Shown piece after piece: positions 7,446 to 7,470 of a stretch of DNA of 7,470 nt. The stretch is from Phocaeicola_A sp963624095 (GTDB lineage Bacteria; Bacteroidota; Bacteroidia; Bacteroidales; Bacteroidaceae), in assembly GCA_963624095.1 (NCBI GenBank), contig CAVFNZ010000113.1, positions 1 to 7,470 of the forward strand. The letters are read 5' to 3'. Position 1 is the first letter of the stretch. Each line of letters begins with the position of its first letter. The position numbers and the translations under genes are program-made. The notes beneath the pieces are model-generated. The model made no database searches, was not told the origin of the DNA, and saw nothing but the letters and a program-made list of their open reading frames with translations.

Positions 7446-7470
7446 ATGAAAGTAACGATTATCGCCGGAG
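7446..7470 (+). CDS. Start of a gene cut by the window edge, possibly UDP-GlcNAc 2-epimerase
   Basis: Only eight codons are visible, reading MKVTIIAG. From memory this fits the N-terminus of non-hydrolysing UDP-N-acetylglucosamine 2-epimerases of Bacteroidota, which typically start MKVTIIAGARPNFMK and make UDP-ManNAc for surface polysaccharides. Eight residues cannot settle the identity; the pattern of a short beta strand ending in a glycine also suits other Rossmann-like enzymes. The ATG is preceded by an AT-rich stretch with AAAAGATTATAA and by two candidate -7 boxes. An upstream intergenic gap of 243 nt separates it from addB, so it is probably a new transcription unit. Confidence 0.4.

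Overview
The window looks like an ordinary chromosomal stretch from a member of the Bacteroidales (Bacteroidota). Three things point there. The RecBCD-type proteins have the compact form I associate with this group: a 1059-residue AddA-like protein followed by a 952-residue AddB-like protein without a Walker A motif. Start codons are mostly preceded by short A-rich stretches rather than strong Shine-Dalgarno sequences. The gene starts are preceded by boxes matching the Bacteroides -7 element TAnnTTTG. Coding DNA is GC-rich with many C/G third positions, so a fairly GC-rich member of the group is likely. The exact genus cannot be read from the sequence.

Layout. Positions 1-164 carry no gene but hold a perfect 13-bp hairpin just beyond the 3' end of a leftward gene. 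Positions 165-905 (minus) encode an NfsA/FRP-type flavin nitroreductase. Positions 906-1149 are a divergent intergenic region with a good leftward promoter box, a weaker rightward one, and a 33-codon ORF behind a strong AAGGAGG sequence. Positions 1150-4329 (plus) encode the AddA-like helicase-nuclease, and 4344-7202 (plus) the AddB-like nuclease, 14 nt apart and almost certainly one operon. Positions 7203-7445 are intergenic with a TAAGTTTG promoter box. At 7446 a new gene begins, of which only eight codons are visible; they fit the start of a UDP-GlcNAc 2-epimerase.

Function. AddA and AddB would form the AddAB (RexAB) helicase-nuclease that resects double-strand DNA ends for RecA-dependent recombination. 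AddA supplies the ATP-driven motor and one nuclease; AddB supplies a second nuclease with an iron-sulfur cluster and a non-motor helicase-like scaffold. All catalytic motifs I looked for are present. The nitroreductase is transcribed away from this operon and has no evident functional link to it.

I found no mobile element, CRISPR array, tRNA, rRNA or convincing new system. The most unusual items are the small ORF with a strong ribosome-binding site upstream of addA, in a phylum that seldom uses such sites, and the inverted repeats around the intergenic regions.
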